From positions 68,366 to 132,365 of the forward strand of contig JAETPN010000001.1 in the NCBI GenBank assembly GCA_021771185.1: 64,000 nucleotides of DNA, written 5' to 3'. The notes beneath the pieces are model-generated. The model did no database searches. It was not told the origin of the DNA and was given only the letters and a program-made list of their open reading frames with translations. The position numbers and the translations under genes are program-made. This DNA comes from Bacillota bacterium (GTDB taxonomy: Bacteria > Bacillota_I > Bacilli_A > RF39 > UBA660). Of this stretch, positions 38,665 through 47,440 are shown in pieces (position 1 is the stretch's first letter; the number at the start of each line of letters is the position of its first letter).

Positions 38665-39114
38665 CTAATTATTTACATTATTTGACCACACAAAATCTTT
38701 TCCGCCTTTGTGTAAGTATCCAATCACTGGATATGTATCCCCTTCTCCAAAGAAAAATAATTCAATATCATAAAAATTTCTTTGTGATTCGTTTAAACTA
38801 TCCACGACTTTAGCACTAGCCTCTTTTAATTTACCAAAATCTGTTGTTGATGAAACATCAACAAGAACATGAATAATTTTACCATTTTTACGAGCACTTG
38901 TTTTAGTAACACCTTCAATGTCTTTAAAAACATCTGCCATTTCATTCATACGTTCTGTACTTACTTCTACTTTGGAAATACCTTCTAATCGATTTCCATA
39001 AACACGATCTTGTTTTGCAAAAAACGATTTAACAAATAACAATATAAGAATAACCAGAACAATTAAAATTCCAATTAAAAATATTTTCTTTTTATCTTTT
39101 GCTAGTTTTTTCAC
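38665..39114 (-). CDS. Single-span membrane protein, unknown function
   Basis: A 149-residue protein with GTG start (GGGGTGATAAA upstream), a basic N-terminus, one membrane helix (about 10-30, IFLIGILIVLVILILLFV), and an extracytoplasmic domain. That domain resembles an alkaline-shock/YloU or lipoprotein-like alpha/beta fold (KVEVSTERMNEMADVFKDIEGVTKTSARKNGKIIHVLVDV). No family recognised with confidence. It sits between gatB and the GGDEF gene in one transcription unit. Confidence 0.72.
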   Translation of the reverse strand: MKKLAKDKKKIFLIGILIVLVILILLFVKSFFAKQDRVYGNRLEGISKVEVSTERMNEMADVFKDIEGVTKTSARKNGKIIHVLVDVSSTTDFGKLKEASAKVVDSLNESQRNFYDIELFFFGEGDTYPVIGYLHKGGKDFVWSNNVNN

Positions 39115-39152
39115 TTTATCACCCCAGATAAATTTATTATACTATACATTTT

Positions 39153-40580
39153 TTATTTATTCAAATCAAAGTGTTCTAAGGTGTCAACCAATAGTCTATT
39201 TACAGTTGCTGGATTAGCCTGACCTTTGGATACTTTCATGATTTGTCCCATCAAATATTTTAAAGCACGATCATGTCCATTTTTATAGTCAGTAACACTC
39301 TCTTTATTTTCTTTTAAAACTTGTTCAATCATTGCTTTTAAGGCACTTTCATCATTAATTTGAACCATACCCATAGTATCCATCCATGTTTTTACATTGC
39401 CACCCTTTTCCATTAATACTGGAAGCAAGTTTTTTACTTGTTTACTTGATAGTTCATTCGTCTTTAATTTAGAAACAAGATCTATGATATGATCCACAGT
39501 TAATTTTATGTCTTTTAATGTTAAATTATTTTTATTAAGATAACTTAAAATATCTCCTGTTAATAAATTAGATGTTATCACTGGATCACTTTGTTTTACT
39601 TTTTCAAAGAAATTACATAACTCACGGTTACCAATTAAAGTTTTAATATTATTTTCATTTACTCCTAAGTTTTGATATTCACTTCTTAATTCATCTGGCA
39701 TTTTAGGAATATCTTTACGTGCCGCTTCCACATCTTCATCATCAAGATATATTGTTGGAATATTAGGTTCTGGAAAATAACGATAATCATTTCCAGTTTC
39801 CTTAACACGCATTAAAATAGTAACTTCGTCTTTTTCATCGAAACGTCTTGTTTCTTCTCTAATACTTTCGCCATTTTCTAAAACTTCAATTTGTCTTTTA
39901 CTTTCTGCTTTAATAGCACGTCCTACACTAGAAATAGAACCAATATTTTTCGTTTCTGTACGAACTCCTAGTGTGTCATCTTTAGAAACAGAAACGTTTA
40001 CGTCACAACGCATACTCCCTTCTTCCATTTTACAGTCAGAAATATCAGCGTAAATAAATAATTCACGTAATTTGTGTAGATAAGCCATTGCTTCTTCTTC
40101 GGTATGCATATCAGGTTCTGTAACAATTTCAATAAGTGGTACACCACTACGGTTAAAGTCTAGGTAACTCTTCTCACCACTATGAATACTTTTCGCAGTA
40201 TCTTCTTCAATGTGGATATCATGGATTCTGACTTTCTTTTCTTCCCCATCAACATTAATCATGACATAACCATTTGTACCAATTGGCTTACGGGCTTGTG
40301 TAATTTGATACCCTTTTGGTAAATCTGGATAAAAATAATTTTTACGATCAAATACCATTTCTTTATTAATATCACAATTTAAAAGTAATGCAGCTTTTAA
40401 GGCAACATGAACAGCTCCAAAATTAATTAGAGGCAAAGTTCCTGGATAAGCTAGGTCAATCGCATTAATATGAGAATTTTCTTTTCCATCATAACTATTT
40501 AATGAATCAGAAAACATTTTGGTTGCGGTCTTTAGTTCGCAGTGAACTTCAATACCAATTGTTTTTTTATAATTATTCAT
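39153..40580 (-). CDS. gatB: Asp/Glu-tRNA(Asn/Gln) amidotransferase subunit B
   Basis: About 475 residues. It activates misacylated Glu-tRNA(Gln)/Asp-tRNA(Asn) with ATP and transfers ammonia from GatA. Signatures: KTIGIEVHCELKTATKMFSDS, YPDLPKGYQITQ, SYLDFNRSGVPLIEIVTEPD and MRCDVNVSVS. A C-terminal YqeY-like tail follows (LMGQIMKVSKGQANPATVNRLL). The ATG at 40580 has AGGTG upstream and overlaps gatA by 8 nt; the earlier in-frame start at 40589 lacks a spaced site. Confidence 0.97.
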   Translation of the reverse strand: MNNYKKTIGIEVHCELKTATKMFSDSLNSYDGKENSHINAIDLAYPGTLPLINFGAVHVALKAALLLNCDINKEMVFDRKNYFYPDLPKGYQITQARKPIGTNGYVMINVDGEEKKVRIHDIHIEEDTAKSIHSGEKSYLDFNRSGVPLIEIVTEPDMHTEEEAMAYLHKLRELFIYADISDCKMEEGSMRCDVNVSVSKDDTLGVRTETKNIGSISSVGRAIKAESKRQIEVLENGESIREETRRFDEKDEVTILMRVKETGNDYRYFPEPNIPTIYLDDEDVEAARKDIPKMPDELRSEYQNLGVNENNIKTLIGNRELCNFFEKVKQSDPVITSNLLTGDILSYLNKNNLTLKDIKLTVDHIIDLVSKLKTNELSSKQVKNLLPVLMEKGGNVKTWMDTMGMVQINDESALKAMIEQVLKENKESVTDYKNGHDRALKYLMGQIMKVSKGQANPATVNRLLVDTLEHFDLNK

Positions 40581-42024
40581 GATGTTCACCTACCTCTAAA
40601 TTAAGTTGTAACTCTTTTTCAATGAATGCGCCTAACGCATACATCTTGGCTTCTTCAAACTTATTTCCAATAATATGCATACCTATAGGCATGTGTGATT
40701 TATTAAATCCAATTGGAATATTCATACCTGGAAGACCAGCCATATTAACAGGGATTACTAAAACGTCATCTAAGAATGTTTTACGTGGATCATCCATTCC
40801 CTCACCTAGGTGATATGCGGTTGTTGTTGTCGTTGGTCCAATAATTAAATCATAATTTTTGAAAGCTTCATCGAAACTTTTTTTCATAGCCGCACGAATT
40901 TCTAAAGCTTTTGTGTAATAAACATTAGCGTTATCACCACTTAATAAATAGCTTCCGACCATAATACGACGTTTCACTTCGCGTCCAAATCCTAGAGCAC
41001 GACTTTGTTCATATAAATCATCAATGTTTTTAGCATCAGCAGAATATCCATAACGAATACCATCAAAGCGCGCTAAATTACTACTTGCTTCACCCATCGC
41101 AATGATTTGATATAACGTAACGGCGTGTTCTAAGTGAGCAATATCAATGAAGTCTACTTTTGCGCCATGTTTTTTTAATAAAGAAATCACGTTATTTACA
41201 TTGGTTTTTATTTCTTCATCAACAATATCACTCATGAAATAATTAGGTACTGCAATTTTCATACCTTTAATATCTGTTCCAATTAAACGAGTGAAATCTT
41301 CTGTTTCTCTTTTCGCTGAAGTAATATCTCTTTTATCATATCCTACTAAAGTATTTAATACTAAAGCGTTTTCATAAACATTACGAGTCATTGGTCCAAT
41401 TTGATCTAGGCTTGATGCGAAGGCGATTAAACCGTGTCTAGAAATACGACCATACGTTGGTTTCATACCTACTAATCCACAGTAACTAGCAGGTTGACGA
41501 ATACTTCCTCCTGTATCACTACCTAAAGCAATAGGGGTTAAACGGGCAGCAACACAGCTTGCACTTCCTCCACTACTTCCACCACTAATACGTGTTTTAT
41601 CCCAAGGGTTCTTAGGAGCACCAAAATAACTTGTTTGGCTAGTTGAACCCATGGCAAATTCATCCATATTTGTTTTTCCAACAATAATCATGCCTGATTC
41701 GTTTACTTTTTCAATTACTGTTGCATCATATACTGGAATAAAATTTTCTAACATATGTGATGCACAAGTTGTTCTTAAACCTTTTGTTGTAATATTATCT
41801 TTAATAGCAATAGGAATACCATATAGAATACTAGATTTATCCATGTTTTCTAGTTCCTTGGCACGTTTTATTGCACCTTCTTTATCCAAAGTAATAAAAG
41901 CATTTAAGTCTTTATTATTTTCGATACGTTCAAAAGCTTCTAACACTAAATCTTTTGGTTTAATCTCACCACTTACTAATAATTCGTGTAATTCATTAAT
42001 ACTTAAATCTAAATAATTATTCAT
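40573..42024 (-). CDS. gatA: Asp/Glu-tRNA(Asn/Gln) amidotransferase subunit A
   Basis: The 483-residue glutaminase of GatCAB, amidase-signature family. The catalytic Ser-Ser-Lys triad lies in PIAIKDNI (Lys), GGSSGGSASCVAARL and ALGSDTGGSIRQPASYCG (Ser residues). Its presence with gatB/gatC indicates that Gln-tRNA and/or Asn-tRNA are made by transamidation. It overlaps gatC and gatB by 8 nt each. Confidence 0.98.
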   Translation of the reverse strand: MNNYLDLSINELHELLVSGEIKPKDLVLEAFERIENNKDLNAFITLDKEGAIKRAKELENMDKSSILYGIPIAIKDNITTKGLRTTCASHMLENFIPVYDATVIEKVNESGMIIVGKTNMDEFAMGSTSQTSYFGAPKNPWDKTRISGGSSGGSASCVAARLTPIALGSDTGGSIRQPASYCGLVGMKPTYGRISRHGLIAFASSLDQIGPMTRNVYENALVLNTLVGYDKRDITSAKRETEDFTRLIGTDIKGMKIAVPNYFMSDIVDEEIKTNVNNVISLLKKHGAKVDFIDIAHLEHAVTLYQIIAMGEASSNLARFDGIRYGYSADAKNIDDLYEQSRALGFGREVKRRIMVGSYLLSGDNANVYYTKALEIRAAMKKSFDEAFKNYDLIIGPTTTTTAYHLGEGMDDPRKTFLDDVLVIPVNMAGLPGMNIPIGFNKSHMPIGMHIIGNKFEEAKMYALGAFIEKELQLNLEVGEHHE

Positions 42025-42322
42025 TGTTCACCACCATCACTGGAACCTCCACAAAGTCTCCTACACTGTGTGGAACATTTTCTTTAAATACATCAAACGA
42101 AGTCATCTCTCCTACTACATCTTCTCTAACAACACACTCTTTTGTTGTTTCTAAAGGAGTAACTAAAATTTCAGGTTCGATATTATCTACTAGTTTAATT
42201 TTATCTACATCATCTAATAATTGTTTTAACTCTACTTGATATTTATCTATTTCCGCATCATCAACCGCAATACGAGCTAGTTTTGCGACATGTAATACTT
42301 CTTCTTTTGTTAATTTATTCAT
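42017..42322 (-). CDS. gatC: Asp/Glu-tRNA(Asn/Gln) amidotransferase subunit C
   Basis: The 101-residue GatC, which wraps GatA and helps assembly. LTKEEVLHVAKLARIAVDDAEIDKYQVELKQLLDDVDKIKLVD and the Pro/Val-rich tail ENVPHSVGDFVEVPVMV are typical. It is the first gene of a gatCAB unit that continues to the GGDEF gene. A TATAAT box lies near 42345, but its -35 is poor. Confidence 0.95.
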   Translation of the reverse strand: MNKLTKEEVLHVAKLARIAVDDAEIDKYQVELKQLLDDVDKIKLVDNIEPEILVTPLETTKECVVREDVVGEMTSFDVFKENVPHSVGDFVEVPVMVVNNE

Positions 42323-42423
42323 GTATTCATCTCCTTAACATGGATATTATACCAAAATTTTTAGGGTTTGTGGTAAAAAAAGTATATAGTTTCCAATAAG
42401 CTTATATATACTTTTTACAAAAA

Positions 42424-42449
42424 AAGATTAGTCTTTACAAACTAACCTA
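42424..42449 (-). terminator. Terminator after PH-like gene
   Basis: GGTTAGT and ACTAATC pair around an 8-nt loop, followed by seven T on the minus strand. A second hairpin (AAAAAGTATATA/TATATACTTTTT) follows at about 42375-42420. Confidence 0.7.
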
Positions 42450-42458
42450 TCAAAACAA

Positions 42459-42800
42459 TTAGGAAATATTTGATAAAATCCACTCAAAATATTTTTTTCT
42501 TTTAAAAATAGATAACTTGTATTTATCACCATTTTTCATTTTAATTAAAATTCCAAAAGGAAAAAAAGGTGGCGTTGTACAAGTTTTTACACTATCAATA
42601 TCTTTCATTTCGATTTCCCAACTTACGCTAGCTGTCCCAATAAGTCCAGATGCTAAAAAAGCAATGCGTTTATTTGTAAAATAATATTTACCTGAAACTT
42701 GTCTATTAATACTTGTTTTAGGCATTTTCCAGCAATCTCCTGAAACTTTCCCAGCAAATAGTTGTTCTCCATCCATTAATTCAAATACAGCTTTTGCCAT
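42459..42800 (-). CDS. PH/GRAM-like domain protein
   Basis: About 113 residues. The pattern GEQLFAGKVSGDCWKMP...GKYYFTNKRIAFLASGLIGTASVSWEIEMKDIDSVK...FFPFGILIKMKNGDKYKLSIFKRKKYFEWI is that of bacterial PH-like (GRAM/YdbT-like) domains, with 'YFTNKRI' as the typical strand. Role unknown; such domains often act at the membrane or in stress response. The frame opens at 42866, but GGAGGAG precedes the ATG at 42800. Confidence 0.75.
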   Translation of the reverse strand: MAKAVFELMDGEQLFAGKVSGDCWKMPKTSINRQVSGKYYFTNKRIAFLASGLIGTASVSWEIEMKDIDSVKTCTTPPFFPFGILIKMKNGDKYKLSIFKRKKYFEWILSNIS

Positions 42801-42869
42801 ACTATCTCCTCCAATTCTATATATTTTTAGTATATCACAAAGTAATAATCTTTTAAATGTTGTCAAGTA

Positions 42870-42900
42870 AAAAAATATTAGAAAATTCTAATATTTTTAT
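42870..42900 (-). terminator. Terminator after 42897-44414 gene
   Basis: AAAAATATTAGAA and TTCTAATATTTTT form a long AT stem around 42884, followed by T residues on the minus strand. It overlaps the stop codon. Confidence 0.75.
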
Positions 42901-44414
42901 TTCACTAAAACACCATCTAACTCTAGTGTCGTTAATAATTCGCTAAATAATTCAATGGCTGTATCTTCGTCTTCAACTTCTTCTCCAGATTCTAGCATAA
43001 ATTGCATAAGCATTTTATCTAATAAGTTAAGTCGAATTTTTTTACTATCCATAATTAATTTTTTACGTTGTTGATGATCATTCGTAATACATTCAAAGTT
43101 TCCTTCCTTAATAGAACTAAGCATACTCTTAATTCGCTGTTTTTGTTCTAATTGTTTCATTTCTTTTAAATGTTTTTTACGAGTGAATACTAAACTTTCG
43201 ATTAAGTCATGAATAAACTGATCAACAGCGTCTAACGGAACTTCTTTTTCAATATAGCCTAAATTATAAGCCTCCATACGTACATAATCTTCTGGGGATA
43301 ATTCTTTTAAAATATATGTTAGAACATCCCTTGGTACCTTTTGTTCAATTAAGAATCGAGCACGCTCTTTTCTCGTAAAACCAATGGAACTTCCATAACC
43401 TACAAATTGTTTAAAGGCATGAATGGTATTATTTAAGCCTAACAAACGTAAATTAATTTCTAACGCTTGATTTAAATAGCTACAAGCTTCATGATAAACT
43501 TGTTCTTTTTCTCTACTAAAAACACGAAGTTCATCTACCTCTTTAGATCGTTTCGTTCGTTCATATAATGGAATAAAGTCCTCTTCAAAGTCATTTTTAC
43601 CTTGAAGAACGCTCAGTAATAATTCTGTAATATATTTATCATCATATAACTTTTTATAATATTCATCTTCCCTCGAAAATTGATAATCAATATGATGTTC
43701 ATGCGCTAATACAGACAAATGATACCCCGCCACAAAAGATTCCTGATAACACTTTTCAACGTACTTATAAAAACGTGGTAAAGAAACTATTTCTTTTTCA
43801 TTCTTCATATAATTTTCAATATAATAGCAAAGAATAGAATTATAAGATAAATTACCATCTTTCACAATTGCAAGATCTTCCTTTTGAATAGCAAAGGGAT
43901 TGGACTTTATTAAGGCCGTGTCAAATAAGGAATCTTGTTTGATAAAACTGGTTATACGATCAACATCTAAACGTGAAGTGACGCGAACAACCACCGCATC
44001 TCCAGCAATTTGATTCCGTATCTTTGAATTATGAATCACATTTTCTTCTGATAAAAAGGTAAACAAACGTTGAACACATTGATTAAAATGACTACGATGT
44101 AAGGGAATATACATTTTGATATAAGATTCTACATCTGTGTTACTAGGGTCTGTATTTCGAAGCTGTAAAAATCCTTGTTTTTTATTTGGCAAATAAACAT
44201 CTAAATGCTTTAATTTCCCTAAATTAGCCATCCATATTGGATACCACTGTGTTGTTTTTACTTTTGATTCATTTAAATAAACACCACGTTGAATCAATTT
44301 CTTGTAGATAAAATCATGTGTAAATTTAGTGGCATCCTGTTGATATTGTTCAGACATTTCTATTAAAAAATGTTCCATATCTTTTTGTGATTCATTCATT
44401 TTTTTATAACTCAT
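42897..44414 (-). CDS. Large unknown protein, 505 aa
   Basis: Not recognised with confidence. A soluble protein of about 505 residues without signal peptide or membrane helix. The first 200 residues show an alternating fold with YIKMYIPLHRSHFNQCVQRLFTF, NQIAGDAVVVRVTS and ALIKSNPFAIQKEDLAIVKDG. This arrangement is loosely like the HopA1-type fold, but I cannot confirm it. The C-terminal half is helical and charged. The ATG at 44414 has AGGTG upstream; the GTG at 44423 overlaps that site. It stands as a single gene with its own terminator. Confidence 0.75.
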   Translation of the reverse strand: MSYKKMNESQKDMEHFLIEMSEQYQQDATKFTHDFIYKKLIQRGVYLNESKVKTTQWYPIWMANLGKLKHLDVYLPNKKQGFLQLRNTDPSNTDVESYIKMYIPLHRSHFNQCVQRLFTFLSEENVIHNSKIRNQIAGDAVVVRVTSRLDVDRITSFIKQDSLFDTALIKSNPFAIQKEDLAIVKDGNLSYNSILCYYIENYMKNEKEIVSLPRFYKYVEKCYQESFVAGYHLSVLAHEHHIDYQFSREDEYYKKLYDDKYITELLLSVLQGKNDFEEDFIPLYERTKRSKEVDELRVFSREKEQVYHEACSYLNQALEINLRLLGLNNTIHAFKQFVGYGSSIGFTRKERARFLIEQKVPRDVLTYILKELSPEDYVRMEAYNLGYIEKEVPLDAVDQFIHDLIESLVFTRKKHLKEMKQLEQKQRIKSMLSSIKEGNFECITNDHQQRKKLIMDSKKIRLNLLDKMLMQFMLESGEEVEDEDTAIELFSELLTTLELDGVLVK

Positions 44415-44477
44415 GATCTTCACCTACCATACTTTTATTATCATATCATAAATAAAAAAAAAAATAAATATCTACAA

Positions 44478-44510
44478 AAACAAAACAGAGGAGAAACCTC
44501 TGTTCGTTTT
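44478..44510 (-). terminator. Terminator after topA
   Basis: AACAGAGG and CCTCTGTT (44484-44491 and 44497-44504) form an 8-bp stem, followed on the minus strand by a T-rich run. Confidence 0.85.
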
Positions 44511-44533
44511 AATTTAAGTATAAATAAGATGAA

Positions 44534-46564
44534 CTACTCTTTGATAAATGCACAACCAGAACATTTTACTTGATCTTTTTTTTCAACTAACATCTCACCA
44601 CATTCTGGACATTTTTCCCCTGTTGGTTTATCCCAATATGCGGTTTTACATTTTGGAAAGTTATTACATCCATAGAATACTTTTCCACGTTTTGTTTTTC
44701 TTTCCACAATTTTTCCCTCACAGTTTGGACAATCACAAACTTCAACAACTTCTTTCTTTTCCGCTTTGATATACTTACACTCTGGATAATTACTACAAGC
44801 TGTGAATGATCCATATTTTCCCTTACGAATTACAAGATCATGTCCACATTCTGGACAAGACTCACCAGTTTTTTCAGGTTCTTTCTTTTCCATTTCAGTA
44901 AATGCTTTTTCAACTGCGGGTTCAAATTCTTTAAAGAATTCTTCCACAATTTCATACCATACTTCTTTTCCTTCACTAATTTCATCTAAATCATGTTCCA
45001 TATTCGCTGTATATTCAACATTAATTAGATGACTAAAGAATTCTTGTAGCTTATCCGTTACTTCAAATCCTGTATCTGTTGGCTTAAATTTTTTATCAAC
45101 AACATCAACATAATTTCTCGTTTTAATGTTATCAATGGTTTTGGCATATGTACTAGGACGTCCAATACCTAATTCTTCCATTTCTTTAATTAATTTTGCT
45201 TCACTGTAACGCGCTGGCGGTGAAGTAAAGTGTTGTTCGTTCGTAATACTATTTGAAACAATTACATTCGATTGATATGTATCTAGTGGTGGTAAAATAC
45301 TTTCTTTGGTATCTTCATAATCACTATAAACTTTTAAATATCCATCAAAAATAATCACTTGACCAGAGGCTTTAAATTGATAGTTGTTATTATCTAAGGT
45401 TACACTGGTATTATTTGTTTTAGCATCTGCCATTAAAGATGCTAGGGCACGGTAATAAATCATACGATATAATTTAAATTCATCATCTGATAAATAAGGA
45501 CGAACTTTTTCTGGAGTTCTATTAATATCAGTAGGACGAATGGCTTCATGCGCATCTTGAACATTCTCTGTTTTTTTTGCTTGTTTAGCATAACCAATAT
45601 AATCTTCTCCATATTTTCCTTTAATAAATCCATATGTGTTTTTAATAAATTCATCACTCAAACGAATACTATCTGTACGCATATAAGTAATTAAACCAAC
45701 GGTTTCGTCCTCTAATTCAATTCCTTCATATAATTTTTGCGCAATACTCATTGTACGTTTCGCACTCATATTTAATTTATTCGATGCAAGTTGTTGTAAC
45801 GTACTGGTTGTAAATGGAGCCTTGGATTTTTTATTTTTGGTCTTCTTATCTACTTTCTCAATTTGAAAAGAATTACCAAGTTTAGACATTACTTCATTGA
45901 CTTCTACTTCATTGTGAATTTCTAATTTTTTATGATTATATGTCGCAAGATCTGCATCAAATTCTTTAAAATGAGCAGTTACACTCCAGTATTCTTCTGG
46001 AACAAATGCCATAATTTCACGTTCACGATCTACAATTAGCTTTAAAGCTACACTTTGAACACGACCTGCACTTTTTCCATCTGTTTTCGATTGAACTAGT
46101 TTACTTAAACGAAAACCAATAATTCGATCTAGGATTCTTCTTGTTTCCTGAGAGTTTACTAAATCCTGATCAATTTTACGTGCATGATTAAAAGAATCAA
46201 TGACTGCATTTTTGGTAATTTCGTGGAAAACAATTCGTTCATAATTATCTTCGGTTAACCCTAAAGTATCATAAAGGTGCCACGAAATAGCTTCCCCTTC
46301 ACGATCGGGGTCGGTTGCAAGATAAACAAAACTTGCGTTTTTTACATCTTTTTTTAATTCATCAATAACTTTTTTCTTTCCCTTAATCGTTGTATAATTT
46401 GGTTTAAAATGATCTTCAATATCTACACCTAAACCAAATTTTCCTTTGGTTGAAAGATCTCTAATATGTCCCTTAGAAGATACTACTTTATAATCTTTTC
46501 CTAAATATTTTTCAATGGTTTTACTTTTCGATGGAGACTCCACTATTACTAAATTTTTTGCCAT
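44534..46564 (-). CDS. topA: DNA topoisomerase I
   Basis: A type IA topoisomerase of about 676 residues that relaxes negative supercoils. MAKNLVIVESPSKSKTIEKYLG begins the Toprim domain, with ATDPDREGEAISWHL as its acidic motif. The active-site Tyr is in GLITYMRTDS. At the C-terminus are two complete C4 zinc fingers (CPECGHDLVIRKG...CSNYPEC and CPNCEGKIVERKTKRG...CNNFPKC) and a shorter third (CPECGEM...CSGC). The frame opens at 46594; ATG 46564, with AAGGA upstream, is the true start. Confidence 0.97.
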   Translation of the reverse strand: MAKNLVIVESPSKSKTIEKYLGKDYKVVSSKGHIRDLSTKGKFGLGVDIEDHFKPNYTTIKGKKKVIDELKKDVKNASFVYLATDPDREGEAISWHLYDTLGLTEDNYERIVFHEITKNAVIDSFNHARKIDQDLVNSQETRRILDRIIGFRLSKLVQSKTDGKSAGRVQSVALKLIVDREREIMAFVPEEYWSVTAHFKEFDADLATYNHKKLEIHNEVEVNEVMSKLGNSFQIEKVDKKTKNKKSKAPFTTSTLQQLASNKLNMSAKRTMSIAQKLYEGIELEDETVGLITYMRTDSIRLSDEFIKNTYGFIKGKYGEDYIGYAKQAKKTENVQDAHEAIRPTDINRTPEKVRPYLSDDEFKLYRMIYYRALASLMADAKTNNTSVTLDNNNYQFKASGQVIIFDGYLKVYSDYEDTKESILPPLDTYQSNVIVSNSITNEQHFTSPPARYSEAKLIKEMEELGIGRPSTYAKTIDNIKTRNYVDVVDKKFKPTDTGFEVTDKLQEFFSHLINVEYTANMEHDLDEISEGKEVWYEIVEEFFKEFEPAVEKAFTEMEKKEPEKTGESCPECGHDLVIRKGKYGSFTACSNYPECKYIKAEKKEVVEVCDCPNCEGKIVERKTKRGKVFYGCNNFPKCKTAYWDKPTGEKCPECGEMLVEKKDQVKCSGCAFIKE

Positions 46565-46719
46565 AATCCACATCCTTTTTTGATTCAATATCATTTATAC
46601 ACTAAAGTTTTCGTGTTGTCAACTACCCTCTATTAATAATATACAATAGAAAATCTTTATTTCCTTTTTCTTTAGAATAAATTTTTTTAATATGTAAAAA
46701 CTATCCTTGGAGGGATTTT

Positions 46720-46887
46720 ATGAAAAAGAAAAATAAACATATTGCCTGTACTGTTACAGATTGTGTTTATAACAACAACGAGTGTGATCACTGTACTTTA
46801 AATCAAATTAAAGTTTGTTCTTGTGATTGTGATAAAACAAAAGAAGCAACAATGTGCGATAGTTATGATAAAAAAGAAAATGACTAA
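46720..46887 (+). CDS. DUF1540-type cysteine-rich small protein
   Basis: A 55-residue product with eight Cys: HIACTVTDCVYNNNECDHCTL, VCSCDCDK and MCDSY. The C-x4-C-x-Y-N...C-x2-C pattern matches DUF1540, small probable metal-binding peptides of spore-forming Firmicutes. A GGAGGG site lies before the ATG. A plus-strand single gene between topA and the MBL hydrolase, ended by a shared terminator. Function is unknown. Confidence 0.82.
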   Translation: MKKKNKHIACTVTDCVYNNNECDHCTLNQIKVCSCDCDKTKEATMCDSYDKKEND

Positions 46888-46902
46888 AATTCATTTTCTT
46901 TT
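46868..46902. terminator. Bidirectional terminator between DUF1540 gene and MBL gene
   Basis: AAAAAGAAAATGA and TCATTTTCTTTTT pair around CTAAAAT, overlapping both stop codons. Confidence 0.8.
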
Positions 46903-47439
46903 TATTTTTTTTAAATAAGGATTCGTTAAAAGCTCCTGAGCAACCGTTGTTTTCTTTCCATGACCTGGATAAAGTGTATAATTCTTCATTAAAGATTCAA
47001 ACAATGTACATGTTTTATTGATACTCTTTTTCATCGATTCCACATTTCCACCTAAATCCATGCGACCTATGGTTCCTTCAAATATAAAGTCACCCGTAAA
47101 AATAATAGAATAATCCTCAAAGATATAAATAACAGAATCTTTGGTATGTCCTGGCGTATATAATAGACGAAAATGAAAGGGTCCTAAAACATAGTCCTTT
47201 TCTTCTAGAATTTTATATTCATAAACAGGCACTTGATATTCTTTTATGCATTTATCAAGGGCACCAACATGATCAAAATGACGGTGTGTTAATAAGATGC
47301 CAACAACTTGATCTGTACCAACACTTTCTTTAATTTTATCAAATTCATCCCCAGGATCAATAATTAATACTTTTTTATCTTGCTTTAAAAGATAGCAGTT
47401 CGTTTGATAATTACCAACAACTAAAACTTCAATGTCCAT
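46891..47439 (-). CDS. Metallo-beta-lactamase fold hydrolase (glyoxalase II-like)
   Basis: About 182 residues. THRHFDHVGALD is the HxHxDH zinc motif with Arg in the second position. YTPGHTKDSVIYIFE carries the next His, FTGDFIFEGTIGRMD the bridging Asp, and LYPGHGKKTT the last His. This pattern is that of glyoxalase II-like hydrolases (YcbL/YqgX type). The substrate is unknown, possibly thioesters such as S-lactoyl conjugates. The start is ATG 47439, one base after the end of the DHH gene, so it belongs to the rnhB-DHH-MBL operon. Confidence 0.86.
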   Translation of the reverse strand: MDIEVLVVGNYQTNCYLLKQDKKVLIIDPGDEFDKIKESVGTDQVVGILLTHRHFDHVGALDKCIKEYQVPVYEYKILEEKDYVLGPFHFRLLYTPGHTKDSVIYIFEDYSIIFTGDFIFEGTIGRMDLGGNVESMKKSINKTCTLFESLMKNYTLYPGHGKKTTVAQELLTNPYLKKIKRK

Positions 47440-47440
47440 T

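Noticed and set aside
42323-42420. Strong promoter for gatCAB
   Set aside because: TATAAT is present near 42345, but no acceptable -35 lies at 16-18 nt, so it was not listed as a feature.
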